From NCBI GenBank assembly GCA_905198155.1, contig CAJKBQ010000043.1:1-15124 (forward strand): DNA of 15,124 nucleotides. The letters run 5' to 3'. The position numbers and the translations under genes are program-made. Source of the DNA: an uncultured Eubacteriales bacterium (GTDB lineage Bacteria > Bacillota > Clostridia > Oscillospirales > Acutalibacteraceae). Positions within the stretch are counted from its first letter, which is position 1. Each line of letters opens with the position of its first letter. Under the pieces are notes generated by a model, which worked only from the letters and a program-made list of their open reading frames with translations, made no database searches and was not told the origin of the DNA. Positions 1 through 6,986 of the stretch are shown one piece after another.

Positions 1-180
1 CTGTACGAATTTTCCTGCGGCCCGCTGTCCGGGTGGATGTACCGCGTAGACGGCGAATACCCCAACTACGGCTGCTCCAAATACACGCTGAAAGACGGTC
101 AGAACATCGAATGGGTTTACACCTGTGACCTGGGGCGCGACGTCGGGTGCGAATGGGTCGGGGAGGGGGCAAAAAAATGA
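1..180 (+). CDS. DUF4430 (transcobalamin C-terminal-like) protein, 3' end only
   Basis: The reading frame is open from the first base to TGA at 178-180 and gives the last 59 residues of a protein; its start lies outside the window. Visible residues include SGWMYRVDGEYPNYG, then KYTLKDGQNIEWVYT and a final DLGRDVG. This is the typical end of a DUF4430 domain, a small beta-grasp fold related to the C-terminal domain of transcobalamin and intrinsic factor. In Firmicutes such proteins are usually exported or lipid-anchored. The stop overlaps the ATG of ecfT (ATGA, 177-180), so it is the upstream member of the ECF operon. I infer that it helps to present a corrinoid or similar ligand to the transporter. 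The family call is fairly firm; the ligand is inference. The signal peptide cannot be seen. Confidence 0.8.
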   Translation: MYEFSCGPLSGWMYRVDGEYPNYGCSKYTLKDGQNIEWVYTCDLGRDVGCEWVGEGAKK

Positions 181-1058
181 AACACTTTGGGCAATATCAT
201 CCGTTATCCCTGCTGGTTTACTTCCTGTCGGAACTGCTGATCGCCATGTTCGTGACCAATCCGGTGATCCAGCTGAGCGCGCTGCTGGGCGGAACACTGT
301 TCTGCGCAACGCTGGTGCCGCGCCGGGAACTGGGGGCGAATTTGGGATTTTACATTCCGATGATGCTGCTGGTTGCCGTGACCAATCCGCTCTTTTCACA
401 CAACGGCGTGACCCCGCTGTTTTTTCTGAACGGCAACCCCGTCACGCTCGAAGCGATTTTATACGGGGTGTCCATCGCGGTGATGGTGGTTGGCGTGATG
501 CTGTGGTGCAAATGTTACAGCGAAGTGATGACCGGCGACAAATTTCTGTACCTGTTCGGCCGCGCCGCGCCCAAGCTGTCGCTGGTGCTGTCGATGACGC
601 TGCGGTTCGTCCCCATGTTCCGCCGCCGAATGCACAAAGTTTCGGCTGCACAAAAGGCGATGGGGCTGTATTCCGGTTCGGGCATCGTTGCCAGGGCGCA
701 AAGCGCAATGCGTGTGTTCACCGCCATGATCGCGTGGTCGTTTGAAAACGCGATGGATACCGCCGCATCGATGAAAGCACGCGGCTACGGGCGCAAAGGC
801 CGCACGCAGTTTTCGCTGTTCCGGTTCCGCGCATCGGATGCCGCCCTGCTGACCGTATGCGCGGCGCTGCTGGGGACGGTGGCAGCGGGCGCGGCGGTCG
901 GCGCGGTGACGTTTTACTTTTACCCGCGGATTACGCCGCTGCCCGCCGCGCCCGGTGCCGTGACGGTATATGCAGCGTTCGGGATGTTATCGGCTTTGCC
1001 GTTTATTTTGGAAGTCAAGGAGGCTTTGGTATGGAGATTCTGCGTGTCGAAAATCTGA
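177..1058 (+). CDS. ecfT: ECF transporter transmembrane (T) component EcfT
   Basis: This 293-residue, strongly hydrophobic protein is the scaffold subunit of an energy-coupling factor importer. It couples ATP hydrolysis by the ATPase pair to toppling of the S component in the membrane. The CbiQ/EcfT family is recognised from several N-terminal membrane helices, a long amphipathic cytoplasmic stretch (about residues 140-205) and the coupling motif SMKARGYGRKG, whose Ala-Arg-Gly is at 201-203. The earlier coupling motif reads AQKAMG (158-163), with Met where classical EcfT proteins have Arg. ATG 177 is chosen over ATG 147 because GGGAGGGGG lies just upstream and because it overlaps the preceding stop (ATGA). 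The gene's end overlaps the ATPase gene by 28 bases, which suggests translational coupling. Confidence 0.93.
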   Translation: MKHFGQYHPLSLLVYFLSELLIAMFVTNPVIQLSALLGGTLFCATLVPRRELGANLGFYIPMMLLVAVTNPLFSHNGVTPLFFLNGNPVTLEAILYGVSIAVMVVGVMLWCKCYSEVMTGDKFLYLFGRAAPKLSLVLSMTLRFVPMFRRRMHKVSAAQKAMGLYSGSGIVARAQSAMRVFTAMIAWSFENAMDTAASMKARGYGRKGRTQFSLFRFRASDAALLTVCAALLGTVAAGAAVGAVTFYFYPRITPLPAAPGAVTVYAAFGMLSALPFILEVKEALVWRFCVSKI

Positions 1059-2710
1059 ATTTTCAATACCCGAAAACCGACCGTCCCGCGCTGTCGGCCA
1101 TCGATCTGACCGTGCAGCGGGGCGAATTCCTGGTGCTGTGCGGCGAATCCGGATGCGGCAAAACCACGCTGCTTCGGCTGCTGAAACGCGCGCTGGCGCC
1201 GGCAGGGACGCAAACCGGCCAAATCCGCTGCTGCGGCGTGCCGCAGGCGCAGCTGGACGACCGCACGGCGGCCGCCGAGATCGGCTATGTGCTGCAAAAC
1301 CCGGACAGCCAGATCGTGACCGACAAAGTGTGGCACGAACTGGCGTTCGGGCTGGAAAACTTGGGCGTGCCCACCGAGATCATTCGTCGGCGGGTGGGCG
1401 AGATGGCAAGCTACTTCGGGATTCAGGACTGGTTCCGCAAAAAAACGGATGAGCTGTCCGGCGGCCAAAAACAGCTGCTGAACCTGGCCGCCGTGATGGT
1501 GATGCAGCCGAAGCTGCTGATTCTGGACGAGCCAACCAGCCAGCTGGACCCGATTGCCGCAGCGGATTTCATCGCGACGCTGCAAAAACTGAACCGCGAG
1601 CTGGGGCTGACGATTCTGCTGGCCGAACACCGGCTCGAAGAAGTCTTCCCGATTGCCGACCGCGTGATCCTGATGGATCACGGACGGATTCTGCTGGACG
1701 ACGATCCGTCGCGTATCGGCGCGCGCCTGCACGCGACGCGGCCGGATCACCCGATGAACCGCGGCCTGCCGAGTGCCGTCCGGATTTTCACCGGTTTGCC
1801 GGCGTCAATGCGAACCGCACCGTGCCCGCTGACCGTGCGGGAAGGGCGCGATTTTCTGGAGCAGCGTTTTTCCGCTGAGCCGGATCGGTTTTCCCCGCCT
1901 CCGCTGCCGGATGCCGAACCGGCAGTGGAGCTGAAAAACGTATGGTTCCGCTACGAGCGGCCGCTGCCGGACGTGTTGCGCGGCACGTCGATGACGGTAT
2001 ATACCGGGGAGCATTACTGCCTTCTGGGCGGCAACGGCAGCGGCAAGACCACTGCGCTGAACGTGATTTCCGGCCTGAACAGGGCGTACCGCGGCAAAGT
2101 GCGGATCTATGGGCGGCAGATTGCCGACTATCGCGGCAGCACACTATACCGCAAAAACCTGGCCTATCTGCCGCAAAATCCGCAGACGGTGTTCATCCGG
2201 GACACGGTGCGCGCCGACCTGGCGGAACTGCTGGAAGCGCAGGGCGCGGACAAACCGGCGCAGGAAGCGCGGATTGCAGCGGTAGCGGCGCAACTGGAAA
2301 TCGCGGATCTGCTGGATCGCCACCCGTACGACCTGAGCGGCGGCGAGCAGCAAAAATGCGCGCTGGCCAAAATGCTGCTGACCGAACCGAAGCTGCTGCT
2401 GCTCGACGAGCCGACCAAAGGACTGGATCCCGGCGCCAAATATCGGCTCCAATCGGTTCTGGCGGCGCTCAAAGCGCAGGGCATCACGATTCTGACCGTG
2501 ACGCACGACGTCGAGTTCGCCGCGGAATGTGCCGACCGGTGCGCCCTGTTTTTTGACGGAGAAGTCCTGTCGGCAGATGTGCCGGAAGCCTTTTTTGCCG
2601 AAAACAATTTTTACACCACCGCAGCCAACCGGATTGCGCGTCAGCTGTTTCCGCACGCGGTTACATGCGCGCAGGTGCTGGCATCGTGTGCACGGGAGGC
2701 AAATGCATGA
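1031..2710 (+). CDS. ECF transporter ATPase, two ABC domains fused (EcfA-EcfA')
   Basis: This 559-residue cytoplasmic protein carries two complete ABC ATPase domains in one chain and would supply both nucleotide sites of an ECF importer. The first domain (about 1-270) has Walker A GESGCGKTT (from residue 38), signature LSGGQ (142-146) and Walker B ending LDEP (165-168). The second (about 295-559) has Walker A GGNGSGKTT (333-341), signature LSGGE (435-439) and LDEP (458-461). All catalytic motifs look intact, so both halves should be active. Many ECF modules encode the two ATPases separately; a fusion is a known variant. ATG 1031 is preceded by AAGGAGG with 7 bases between, inside the end of ecfT. 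The stop overlaps the next ATG (ATGA, 2707-2710). Confidence 0.95.
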   Translation: MEILRVENLNFQYPKTDRPALSAIDLTVQRGEFLVLCGESGCGKTTLLRLLKRALAPAGTQTGQIRCCGVPQAQLDDRTAAAEIGYVLQNPDSQIVTDKVWHELAFGLENLGVPTEIIRRRVGEMASYFGIQDWFRKKTDELSGGQKQLLNLAAVMVMQPKLLILDEPTSQLDPIAAADFIATLQKLNRELGLTILLAEHRLEEVFPIADRVILMDHGRILLDDDPSRIGARLHATRPDHPMNRGLPSAVRIFTGLPASMRTAPCPLTVREGRDFLEQRFSAEPDRFSPPPLPDAEPAVELKNVWFRYERPLPDVLRGTSMTVYTGEHYCLLGGNGSGKTTALNVISGLNRAYRGKVRIYGRQIADYRGSTLYRKNLAYLPQNPQTVFIRDTVRADLAELLEAQGADKPAQEARIAAVAAQLEIADLLDRHPYDLSGGEQQKCALAKMLLTEPKLLLLDEPTKGLDPGAKYRLQSVLAALKAQGITILTVTHDVEFAAECADRCALFFDGEVLSADVPEAFFAENNFYTTAANRIARQLFPHAVTCAQVLASCAREANA

Positions 2711-3381
2711 AAAAGTGGTTGACCTATCTGATCCTGGGGGCTGCAGTCCCGGCGGTGGTGATCGGCGGCGCGCTGATCTTCCGCGGGAAGCAGTATGCGT
2801 GGATCTCGCTGTGTGCGGCGCTGCTGGCCTGTGTGCCGTTTTTTCTGCGGTTCGAGCATAAGAGTACCGACCCCAAAAACATGATTTTAATCGCCGTCCT
2901 GACGGCACTGTCGGTGCTGGGGCGCATCCTGTTTGCACCGATCCCGGGGTTCAAGCCGGTAACGGCGATGGTGGTGATCACGGCGATGTACTTCGGCAGC
3001 GAAGCCGGGTTCCTGACCGGCGCGCTGTCGGCCGTGATTTCCAATTTTTACTTCGGACAGGGGCCGTGGACGCCGTTCCAGATGATGAGCTGGGGGCTGG
3101 TCGGGCTGTTGGCCGGTGTGCTGGCGCAGCAGCTGCGGCGCAGCCGATGGGTGCTGGCAGGCTACGGCGCGGTCGCCGGGGTGCTGTATTCGTTCCTGAT
3201 GGACATTTGGACGGTGCTGTGGGCGGACGGGTATTTCAACTTGCCGCGGTATCTTGCGGCGATTATTTCGGCGGCGCCGTTTACAGCGGAATACGCCGTG
3301 TCCAACGTGATTTTCCTGCTGCTGCTCGCCAAGCCCATCGGGAAGATTCTGAACCGGATTCAGGTGAAATACGGGCTGTAA
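2707..3381 (+). CDS. ECF transporter S component (substrate-binding), probably for cobalamin
   Basis: This 224-residue integral membrane protein has an N-terminal helix pair (about 5-50) followed by the usual six-helix S-component core. The stretch GRILFAPIPGFKPVTA followed by GSEAGFLTGALSA and then GPWTPFQMMSWGLVG is typical of the ECF S family annotated as CbrT-like or generic 'ECF transporter S component'. S components bind the vitamin and dock on EcfT. The substrate is not proven by sequence. The upstream transcobalamin-like DUF4430 protein makes cobalamin or another corrinoid the best guess. ATG 2707 is favoured by GGGAGG 7 bases upstream and the ATGA overlap with the ATPase gene. It is the last gene of the operon, followed by a strong hairpin. 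Confidence 0.88.
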   Translation: MKKWLTYLILGAAVPAVVIGGALIFRGKQYAWISLCAALLACVPFFLRFEHKSTDPKNMILIAVLTALSVLGRILFAPIPGFKPVTAMVVITAMYFGSEAGFLTGALSAVISNFYFGQGPWTPFQMMSWGLVGLLAGVLAQQLRRSRWVLAGYGAVAGVLYSFLMDIWTVLWADGYFNLPRYLAAIISAAPFTAEYAVSNVIFLLLLAKPIGKILNRIQVKYGL

Positions 3382-3392
3382 ATGCGCAAAGC

Positions 3393-3435
3393 AGCGCCCC
3401 GGAGCAGTGCCAAATTGGCATTGCTCCGGGGCGCT
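3393..3435. terminator. Long hairpin between convergent operons, possible bidirectional terminator
   Basis: A 14-base arm (AGCGCCCCGGAGCA, 3393-3406) pairs perfectly with 3422-3435, and the stem extends inward to a three-base loop at 3413-3415. A short T-containing tail (TTTCTGTTTG) follows on the plus strand and GCTTTGCGCATTT on the minus strand. It lies just after the S-component stop and downstream of the small minus-strand gene. The T-tracts are modest, so the strength is uncertain, but the stem is very stable. Confidence 0.75.
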
Positions 3436-3477
3436 TTCTGTTTGCAAATATCCCGCATCATATTGACAAGCTTGAAT

Positions 3478-3654
3478 TTATTTCTTCTCGTTATTTTTGA
3501 TGGCTTTTAGAATACAAATCCCCATTGTCAAAATAGGAAGCAGCACTCTAAGCGCCAAAAATCCTTGCGGATTACCAAAATCAATATTTGCATCTATAAG
3601 CAATCCAATAAACCATGCCGCTAAAGTACAAATGATGGCTGTTATGTAAGCCAT
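3478..3654 (-). CDS. Small two-helix membrane protein, unknown function
   Basis: This 58-residue frame starts at ATG 3654 (MAYITAIICTLAAWF) and ends at TAA 3478-3480. A good ribosome site, GGGAGG at 3668-3663, lies 8 bases before the ATG. The protein has two hydrophobic segments (about 4-21 and 32-50), joined by a short polar loop with DANIDFGNPQ, and a basic tail KAIKNNEKK. It looks like a helical hairpin in the membrane. By hand count the gene is about 36% GC and uses codons such as ATA, TTA, AGA and CTA, unlike its GC-rich neighbours. That suggests recent acquisition or an unusual history. It lies downstream of lysS in the same direction, beyond a terminator-like hairpin, so it may depend on read-through or its own unseen promoter. 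I do not recognise the family. Confidence 0.68.
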   Translation of the reverse strand: MAYITAIICTLAAWFIGLLIDANIDFGNPQGFLALRVLLPILTMGICILKAIKNNEKK

Positions 3655-3699
3655 ATGTCACACCTCCCAAATGCCGGTTCGTATTTCCATTCATTTTAG

Positions 3700-3735
3700 A
3701 AAAAGGGCAATTCCAGCTTGAAATTGCCCATTTTT
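3700..3735 (-). terminator. Intrinsic terminator of the greA-lysS operon
   Basis: GGGCAATT (3705-3712) pairs with AATTGCCC (3722-3729) across a nine-base loop. On the minus strand the stem is followed by TTTTTCTAAAAT. It is also flanked by T residues on the plus strand (3731-3736), so it could act in both directions. It sits about 50 bases past the lysS stop. Confidence 0.8.
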
Positions 3736-3782
3736 TGTACGGATTGCAGTTTGTGCTTGCCAGCACCGATTCCCGTCTCAAA

Positions 3783-5729
3783 TCAGTACAGCTTTGCCCC
3801 CGCCGGCATATGGTCATCCACCATCAGCAGATTCAGCTTTTCTTCGCCGTTTTCGTGATGCACGGCAGAGATCAGCATCCCGCAGGAATCAATGCCCATC
3901 ATCGGGCGCGGCGGCAGGTTCGTAATGGCAATGCAGGTTTTACCCACCAGCTCCTCCGGCTCATAATAGCCGTGAATCCCGCTCAAAATCACGCGATCCG
4001 TGCCGGTTCCGTCGTCCAAAACGAACTTCAGCAGCTTTTTGGACTTCTTTACGGCTTCGCATTCTTTGACCTTCACAACGCGGAAATCGCTTTTGGCAAA
4101 AGTGTCAAAATCCACGAAATCCTGAAACAGCGGCTCGATCTCCACATTGGAAAAATCAATTTTCTCCTCGACTTCAGGAACCGCCTGCGCAGCCGCCGCA
4201 GGAGCCGAAGCAGCCTTTTCAACCTTCTTGTCAGCGTCCAACGGCTTCATTGTGGGGAACAGCAGCACATCGCGGATGGCGGCCGAATCGGTCAGCAGCA
4301 TACACATCCGGTCGATCCCGTAGCCGATTCCGCCGGTGGGCGGCATTCCGATTTCCAGCGCGTTGAGGAAGTCCTCGTCGGTGTGATTGGCTTCTTCGTC
4401 GCCGGCGGCAAACTGCTCCTCCTGCGCTGCAAAGCGCGCCCGCTGATCGATCGGGTCGTTCAGCTCGGAGTACGCATTCGCCATTTCCCACCCGTTCATG
4501 AAGAATTCGAACCGCTCCACATAGTCCGGATTTTCCGGCTTGCGCTTGGTCAGCGGCGAAATTTCCACCGGGTGATCCATCACGAACGTCGGCTGGATCA
4601 AATGCTCCTCGACGAACGTCTCAAAAAACAGGTTCAGAATATCGCCCTTCGCGTGGCGTTCTTCGTACGCGACGTGGTGCGCATCCGCCGCCGCGCGGGC
4701 TTCTTCCAGCGTGCGGATTTCGTTGAAATCCACGCCGGAATACTGCTTGACCGCGTCCACCATCGTAATCCGGGCAAACGGCTTGCCCAGATCCATCTCC
4801 ACGCCGTTGTACACGATTTTGGTGGTGCCCAGCACTTCCTGCGCCACATAGCGGTACATATTCTCCGTCAGATCCATCATGCCGTGGTAGTCGGTGTACG
4901 CCTGGTACAGCTCCATCAGCGTGAATTCCGGGTTGTGCCGCGTGTCCAGCCCTTCGTTGCGGAACACGCGCCCAATCTCGTACACGCGTTCCAGCCCGCC
5001 GACGATCAGCCGTTTCAGGTACAGTTCCAGCGAAATGCGCAGCTTAAAGTCGGTGTCCAGCGCGTTGAAATGTGTCTCAAACGGCCGTGCCGCCGCGCCG
5101 CCCGCATTGGCGACCAGCATCGGGGTTTCCACTTCCATGAACCCCTGCCCGTCCAGGAACCGGCGGATGGTGCGGATGATTTTGGAGCGCTTGATGAACA
5201 CGTCCTTGCTTTCCGGGTTCATAATCAGGTCCACATACCGCTGGCGGTAGCGCATATCGGTATTGGTCAGCCCGTGGAATTTTTCGGGCAGCACCTGCAA
5301 GCTTTTGCTCAGCAGCGTGACTTCCGCTGCATGAATCGACACTTCGCCCGTTTTCGTCTGGAACACCGTGCCCCGCACGCCGATCAGATCGCCAATGTCG
5401 AACTTTTTGAACGCGGCGTACGCGTCCTCGCCGATGCAGTCGCGCGCAACGTACACCTGAATGGTGCCGTCCAGATCCTGCACATGGCAGAACGACGCTT
5501 TGCCCATCACGCGTTTGGACATCATCCGCCCCGCAACGGAAACGGCCTGTCCTTCCAGCTGCGCGAAACCGGATTTGATTTCGGCGCTGTGGTGCGTAAC
5601 GTCATACTTCGTGATTTGGAACGGATCCTTGCCCTCCGCCTGCATCGCAGCCAGCTTTTCGCGGCGCAGGCGCAGGATCTCGTTCAGGTCCTGCTCCGGC
5701 GCACGGGGCGCCGTCTGATTTTCGTTCAT
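3783..5729 (-). CDS. lysS: Lysyl-tRNA synthetase (class II) with extra C-terminal tRNA-binding domain
   Basis: This cytoplasmic enzyme charges tRNA-Lys with lysine using ATP. The order is an N-terminal OB-fold anticodon-binding domain (about 45-150), the class II catalytic core with motif 2 around RNEGLDTRHNPEFT (about 255-270) and motif 3 GGIGYGIDR (about 465), then an Ala/Glu-rich linker (about 495-525). A further OB domain (about 538-648, KSDFRVVKVKECEAVKKSKK and GIDSCGM) is of the Trbp111/EMAP-II type usually found at the end of MetRS. At 648 residues it is about 150 longer than ordinary bacterial LysRS. Two ATGs are possible, 5738 and 5729. I prefer 5729 because AAGAAAGG (5747-5740) is 10 bases from it but only 1 from 5738. 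It is cotranscribed with greA, about 30 bases upstream. Confidence 0.95.
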   Translation of the reverse strand: MNENQTAPRAPEQDLNEILRLRREKLAAMQAEGKDPFQITKYDVTHHSAEIKSGFAQLEGQAVSVAGRMMSKRVMGKASFCHVQDLDGTIQVYVARDCIGEDAYAAFKKFDIGDLIGVRGTVFQTKTGEVSIHAAEVTLLSKSLQVLPEKFHGLTNTDMRYRQRYVDLIMNPESKDVFIKRSKIIRTIRRFLDGQGFMEVETPMLVANAGGAAARPFETHFNALDTDFKLRISLELYLKRLIVGGLERVYEIGRVFRNEGLDTRHNPEFTLMELYQAYTDYHGMMDLTENMYRYVAQEVLGTTKIVYNGVEMDLGKPFARITMVDAVKQYSGVDFNEIRTLEEARAAADAHHVAYEERHAKGDILNLFFETFVEEHLIQPTFVMDHPVEISPLTKRKPENPDYVERFEFFMNGWEMANAYSELNDPIDQRARFAAQEEQFAAGDEEANHTDEDFLNALEIGMPPTGGIGYGIDRMCMLLTDSAAIRDVLLFPTMKPLDADKKVEKAASAPAAAAQAVPEVEEKIDFSNVEIEPLFQDFVDFDTFAKSDFRVVKVKECEAVKKSKKLLKFVLDDGTGTDRVILSGIHGYYEPEELVGKTCIAITNLPPRPMMGIDSCGMLISAVHHENGEEKLNLLMVDDHMPAGAKLY

Positions 5730-5760
5730 TGCGATCATGCCTTTCTTGTGGTTTCAGCGG

Positions 5761-6234
5761 TTACTTCAAAATTTCAACAATGGTATACACGGATACGCCG
5801 CCGGGCGTTTCCACTTCCACTTTGTCGCCCTTGCGGTGCCCCAGCAGCGCTTTGCCGACCGGCGACTCGTCCGAAATGCGATCTTCCATCGGGTTGGCCT
5901 CTTTGGAGCCGACAATCTGGTACGTGACCTCTTCGTCAAACACCGGATCCAGCACCACCAGCCGCGTGCCCAAATGCACCACGTCCGGCGAAATCACCGA
6001 CTCGTCGATGATCTTCACGTTTTGCAGCATATCTTCCAGCTCGGCGATCCGTGCTTCCACCATCGCCTGTTCGTTTTTGGCTTCGTCATATTCGCTGTTT
6101 TCGGAAAGGTCGCCGTAGCCAAGCGCCACCTTAATTTTTTCGGACACCTCGCGGCGTTTGACGCTTTTCAGCTCTTCCAGCTCTGCCTCATGTTTTTTGA
6201 GGCCCTCTTCGGTCATGAACACTTCTTTCGCCAT
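5761..6234 (-). CDS. greA: Transcription elongation factor GreA
   Basis: This 157-residue factor has the usual length for GreA. It enters the RNA polymerase secondary channel and stimulates cleavage of backtracked RNA. The N-terminal half is an antiparallel coiled coil (about 1-77) whose tip carries the acidic motif GDLSENSEYDEAKNEQ, including the Asp and Glu that help hold the catalytic magnesium. The C-terminal half is the FKBP-like polymerase-binding domain, with ISDESPVGKALLGHRKGD near its end. ATG 6234 is supported by AAGGAGAG 8 bases upstream. It is the first gene of a greA-lysS operon, an order common in Firmicutes, and its promoter lies at 6288-6316. Confidence 0.97.
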   Translation of the reverse strand: MAKEVFMTEEGLKKHEAELEELKSVKRREVSEKIKVALGYGDLSENSEYDEAKNEQAMVEARIAELEDMLQNVKIIDESVISPDVVHLGTRLVVLDPVFDEEVTYQIVGSKEANPMEDRISDESPVGKALLGHRKGDKVEVETPGGVSVYTIVEILK

Positions 6235-6287
6235 CGTTCAATCTCTCCTTCGGCGCAAAATGCCGCGCAGCGCACGGCTATTTAATA

Positions 6288-6316
6288 ATTATAAGAAAAC
6301 GGCGGCGGAATGTCAA
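6288..6316 (-). promoter_or_regulatory. Consensus sigma-A promoter for greA-lysS
   Basis: On the minus strand TTGACA (6316-6311) and TATAAT (6293-6288) are separated by exactly 17 bases. Both hexamers match the consensus perfectly. The expected start is near 6281, giving a leader of about 45 bases before the greA ATG. Confidence 0.9.
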
Positions 6317-6506
6317 GTGGTACGCCCGTTTTTTTTCGCGAATTGCAGAATCGCCGTTTCGCGCCCTTCGCCGCGGCGCAAACAGCGGAATGTCAAACTT
6401 CATAAAATTTTCTGATTTAGTTTTGAAAAAACAGGTGGAAAATTTTTCGCCGCAAAAAAAACCGTCTTTTTTTTTGCAGAAAATCAAAAATAATTCGGAA
6501 AGCATA
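6317..6506. other. Divergent intergenic region without a gene
   Basis: Between the greA and acpP promoters lies an increasingly A/T-rich stretch with A and T runs (for example 6328-6337, 6455-6462 and 6467-6475). I see no credible gene. It contains a second copy of GCGGAATGTCAA (6385-6396), matching the greA -35 region at 6305-6316, and a small inverted repeat CGCGAA/TTCGCG around 6338-6364. Confidence 0.6.
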
Positions 6507-6535
6507 TTGACAAAGTCGAGATTTCCGAATAATAT
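6507..6535 (+). promoter_or_regulatory. Sigma-A promoter for acpP, embedded in a 9-base dyad
   Basis: TTGACA (6507-6512) and TAATAT (6530-6535) are separated by 17 bases. The promoter is enclosed by a perfect inverted repeat, ATTCGGAAA (6493-6501) and TTTCCGAAT (6522-6530), which brackets the -35 box and touches the -10 box. That arrangement suggests a repressor site. The promoter call is firm; the operator is inference. Confidence 0.85.
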
Positions 6536-6594
6536 TTTGATGGTACCTCGGATTTTTGTCCGTGGGCAAGTCTTACGCGAAGGGGGGATACAAC

Positions 6595-6822
6595 ATGGTA
6601 TTTGACAAGGTACGGGCCATTCTCAGCGAACAGTTTGACGTGGACGAGGACACCATCACCGCAGACACCCAGATTGCGGATGACCTGGGGGCGGATTCCC
6701 TGGATGTGGTAGATTTGCTGATGTCGATCGAGGATGAATTCGAAATCGAAGTTCCGGACGACGAAATCGAAAACATCAAGACCGTCGGCGAACTGGTGGC
6801 GTTCATCGAAAACAACACCTGA
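6595..6822 (+). CDS. acpP: Acyl carrier protein
   Basis: This 75-residue acidic cytoplasmic protein carries growing acyl chains on a phosphopantetheine arm in fatty acid synthesis. The attachment motif DSLD is present, with Ser35 as the modified serine, in the context DDLGADSLDVVDL. The acidic helices typical of the family follow (IEDEFEIEVPDDEIENI). ATG 6595 is chosen over the upstream in-frame start at 6556 because AAGGGGGG lies 7 bases before it and because this gives the normal ACP length. It is a single-gene unit with its own promoter and terminator; no fab genes are visible nearby. Confidence 0.97.
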   Translation: MVFDKVRAILSEQFDVDEDTITADTQIADDLGADSLDVVDLLMSIEDEFEIEVPDDEIENIKTVGELVAFIENNT

Positions 6823-6842
6823 TGTACGATTTATGCCTGCTG

Positions 6843-6878
6843 ATTCGCAATGCCGGTTTCGGCACTGCGAATTTTTTT
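6843..6878 (+). terminator. Intrinsic terminator after acpP
   Basis: ATTCGCA (6843-6849) pairs with TGCGAAT (6866-6872). After one mismatch, TGCC pairs with GGCA around a six-base loop. A run of seven T residues (6872-6878) follows. Confidence 0.9.
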
Positions 6879-6889
6879 GCCCGTTTCGC

Positions 6890-6918
6890 TTGCAATTCGC
6901 CGCGGAATGCCGTATAAT
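6890..6918 (+). promoter_or_regulatory. Sigma-A promoter for proS
   Basis: TTGCAA (6890-6895) and a perfect TATAAT (6913-6918) are separated by 17 bases. The expected start near 6925 gives a leader of about 60 bases, too short for a T-box. Within the leader, 6951-6967 can form a small hairpin (CCCCGC/GTGGGG), ending just before the ribosome site GAGGTAGGT at 6971-6979. Confidence 0.85.
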
Positions 6919-6986
6919 ATTCAGCAGGACAAAACGCATTGTCAAGATCATCCCCGCAGTGTGGGGGAGCGAGGTAGGTAAAAATT

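Noticed and set aside
3735..5927. Plus-strand open frame of 730 codons opposite lysS
   Set aside because: Antisense shadow; lysS has full class II synthetase motifs on the minus strand.
6278..6505. Possible 75-residue minus-strand gene between greA and acpP
   Set aside because: No ribosome site before the ATG, it spans the greA promoter, and the translation is Lys/Arg/Phe-rich without recognisable structure.
6919..6986. T-box leader for proS
   Set aside because: The leader is only about 60 bases, with no T-box sequence or terminator; only a small hairpin near the ribosome site is present.
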